Part shown: positions 14,035 to 14,803 of the stretch, piece by piece
Numbering within the stretch: position 1 is the stretch's first letter
Layout: the number at the start of each line of letters is the position of its first letter
Origin: JAAFIP01 sp043728315
Lineage (GTDB): Bacteria > Pseudomonadota > Gammaproteobacteria > Burkholderiales > Burkholderiaceae_C
DNA: 14,803 nt
NCBI GenBank assembly: GCA_043728315.1
Contig: JAYTMT010000103.1
Location: forward strand, 1-14,803
Direction of reading: 5' to 3'
Notes under the pieces: generated by a model
Seen by the model: the letters and a program-made list of their open reading frames with translations, nothing else
What the model was told of the DNA's origin: nothing
The model's database searches: none
Translations under genes and position numbers: made by a program

Positions 14035-14601
14035 CTAAACGCCGATGGGGGCAGCAGGATACTTCACAGCCAATACTTCTAGCTCCTGCACGCCCGCAGG
14101 TGTGGCCAGTTTCACCACATCGCCCACCTGCGCTTTGAGCAAAGCACGCGCCACCGGCGCAATCCAGCTGATCTGGCCTTGGCTGCTAATCGCCTCGTCA
14201 ATACCCAAAATCGTCACGCAGCGCTCCAAACCCTGGGCATCGGCATAGGTCACTGTAGCTCCAAAAAAAACTTGGATGGAATCGCCATGCACGCTGGGCT
14301 CCACAATCTGGGCAATCTCTAGGCGCTTGCCCAAAAAACGGATGCGTTTGTCAATCTCACGCAGACGTTTTTTGCCATACAAATAATCGCCATTTTCGGA
14401 GCGGTCGCCATTTTTGGCTGCCCAGTGCACGGACTCCACAATGCGCGGCCGTTCGTCATCCATCAGCGCCAACAGCTCGTTGCGCAGACGGGCATAGCCT
14501 GCGGGAGTGATGTAGTTTTTAGTGCCCGCTGGAATATCTGGCAGGCCAAAATCCTCATCATCCGCGTCTGCATCGGTTTCTTTGGTAAAGGCCTTGCTCA
14601 T
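14035..14601 (-). CDS. greB: Transcription elongation factor GreB
   Basis: This 188-aa protein rescues backtracked RNA polymerase by stimulating transcript cleavage. The coiled-coil N-domain reads YITPAGYARLRNELLALMDDERPRIVESVHWAAKNGDRSENGDYLYGKKRLREIDKRIRFL. The DRSEN acidic tip needed for cleavage is present, and KKRLREIDKR plus the WAA phrase are GreB rather than GreA features. The C-domain has FFGATVTY, then ISWIAPVARALLKAQVGDVV and TPAGVQELEV. An acidic, disordered-looking stretch (TKETDADADDEDFG) of about 25 residues precedes the domain, so it is longer than E. coli GreB (158 aa). I start at the ATG at 14601; a longer frame from a TTG at 14664 would run into the T-tract of the tRNA-Arg terminator. 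Confidence 0.95.
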   Translation of the reverse strand: MSKAFTKETDADADDEDFGLPDIPAGTKNYITPAGYARLRNELLALMDDERPRIVESVHWAAKNGDRSENGDYLYGKKRLREIDKRIRFLGKRLEIAQIVEPSVHGDSIQVFFGATVTYADAQGLERCVTILGIDEAISSQGQISWIAPVARALLKAQVGDVVKLATPAGVQELEVLAVKYPAAPIGV

Positions 14602-14662
14602 AGTAGCCAAACGAATTGGGCGGGTGGAAAAACGGGAATGACGAAAGGAAAATGACAGAGAC

Positions 14663-14695
14663 AAAAAAAGCCCGTAACTTGCGTTACGAGCTTTT
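14663..14695 (-). terminator. Terminator of tRNA-Arg (possibly bidirectional)
   Basis: On the minus strand a GCTCGTAAC stem, GCAA loop and GTTACGGGC arm (one G-U pair, flanking A/T pairs) are followed by seven T residues. It begins about 23 bp after the tRNA-Arg CCA end. The reverse strand also ends in four T residues, so it could work both ways. Confidence 0.9.
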
Positions 14696-14717
14696 CGTGT
14701 TTACAACGATTAAATTG

Positions 14718-14794
14718 TGGTGCGGCTGGCAGGAATTGAACCCACGACCCTCTGGTTCGTAGCCAGATACTCTATCCAACTGAGCTACAGCCGC
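14718..14794 (-). tRNA. tRNA-Arg, anticodon ACG
   Basis: This is a 77-nt gene with acceptor arms GCGGCTG and CAGCCGC, anticodon stem TCTGG/CCAGA with loop CTACGAA, giving ACG (normally edited to ICG). The T-arm contains GGTTCAATTCC. CCA is encoded at 14718-14720. It lies upstream of greB on the same strand, separated from it by a terminator. Confidence 0.97.
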
Positions 14795-14803
14795 GAAGCT
14801 TCG

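Noticed and set aside
14602..14664. TTG start adding 21 residues to greB
   Set aside because: The start would overlap the T-tract of the tRNA-Arg terminator, and the added residues are not GreB-like.

Overview
The window looks like a chromosomal segment of a betaproteobacterium of the order Burkholderiales, most likely family Comamonadaceae. I base this on gene content and order, not on a database search. One strand carries yicC, gmk, rpoZ and a SpoT/Rel gene. The other carries a Ser/Thr kinase and PP2C phosphatase pair, rph, rdgB and hemW, plus a convergent greB and tRNA-Arg. Proteins match the expected families closely, and GC content is fairly high except in the acquired parts.

Layout. 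Positions 1 to 2970 are the end of an integrated element lying against the 3' end of a tRNA-Ser(UGA) gene. It holds a partial unknown protein open to the window edge, a toxin-first HI1419/HI1420-type toxin-antitoxin pair, and a P4-type tyrosine integrase, all on the minus strand. Positions 2971 to 4397 hold tRNA-Ser and hemW. Positions 4456 to 5884 hold a compact mercury cassette: divergent merR, then merT, merP and a cysteine-rich GDCCVxC protein, with no merA. Positions 5936 to 9636 (minus strand) hold rdgB, rph, a PP2C phosphatase and a Ser/Thr kinase. Positions 9674 to 13984 (plus strand) hold yicC, gmk, rpoZ and spoT. The window closes with greB and tRNA-Arg(ACG) on the minus strand.

How the genes work together. 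The host genes are mostly nucleotide and RNA housekeeping: guanylate kinase and the XTP pyrophosphatase act on nucleotide pools, SpoT makes and removes (p)ppGpp, omega binds RNA polymerase, GreB rescues stalled polymerase, and RNase PH and YicC act on RNA. The kinase and phosphatase abut with no spacer and should form a reversible phosphorylation pair. The mer cassette should sense Hg(II) and move it inward, but the enzyme that normally reduces it is absent from the window.

Most notable signals. (1) A roughly 30-bp motif occurs four times: upstream of hemW, just past rdgB, across the rdgB start, and just before gmk. Two copies in the same orientation bracket the mer cassette. (2) The mer operon lacks merA and instead ends in an 11-cysteine protein. 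(3) The MerR-type promoter sits so close to merT that the transcript would be leaderless. (4) A 260-bp inverted-repeat element with 47-bp arms lies upstream of rph, with a third related copy downstream of rph.
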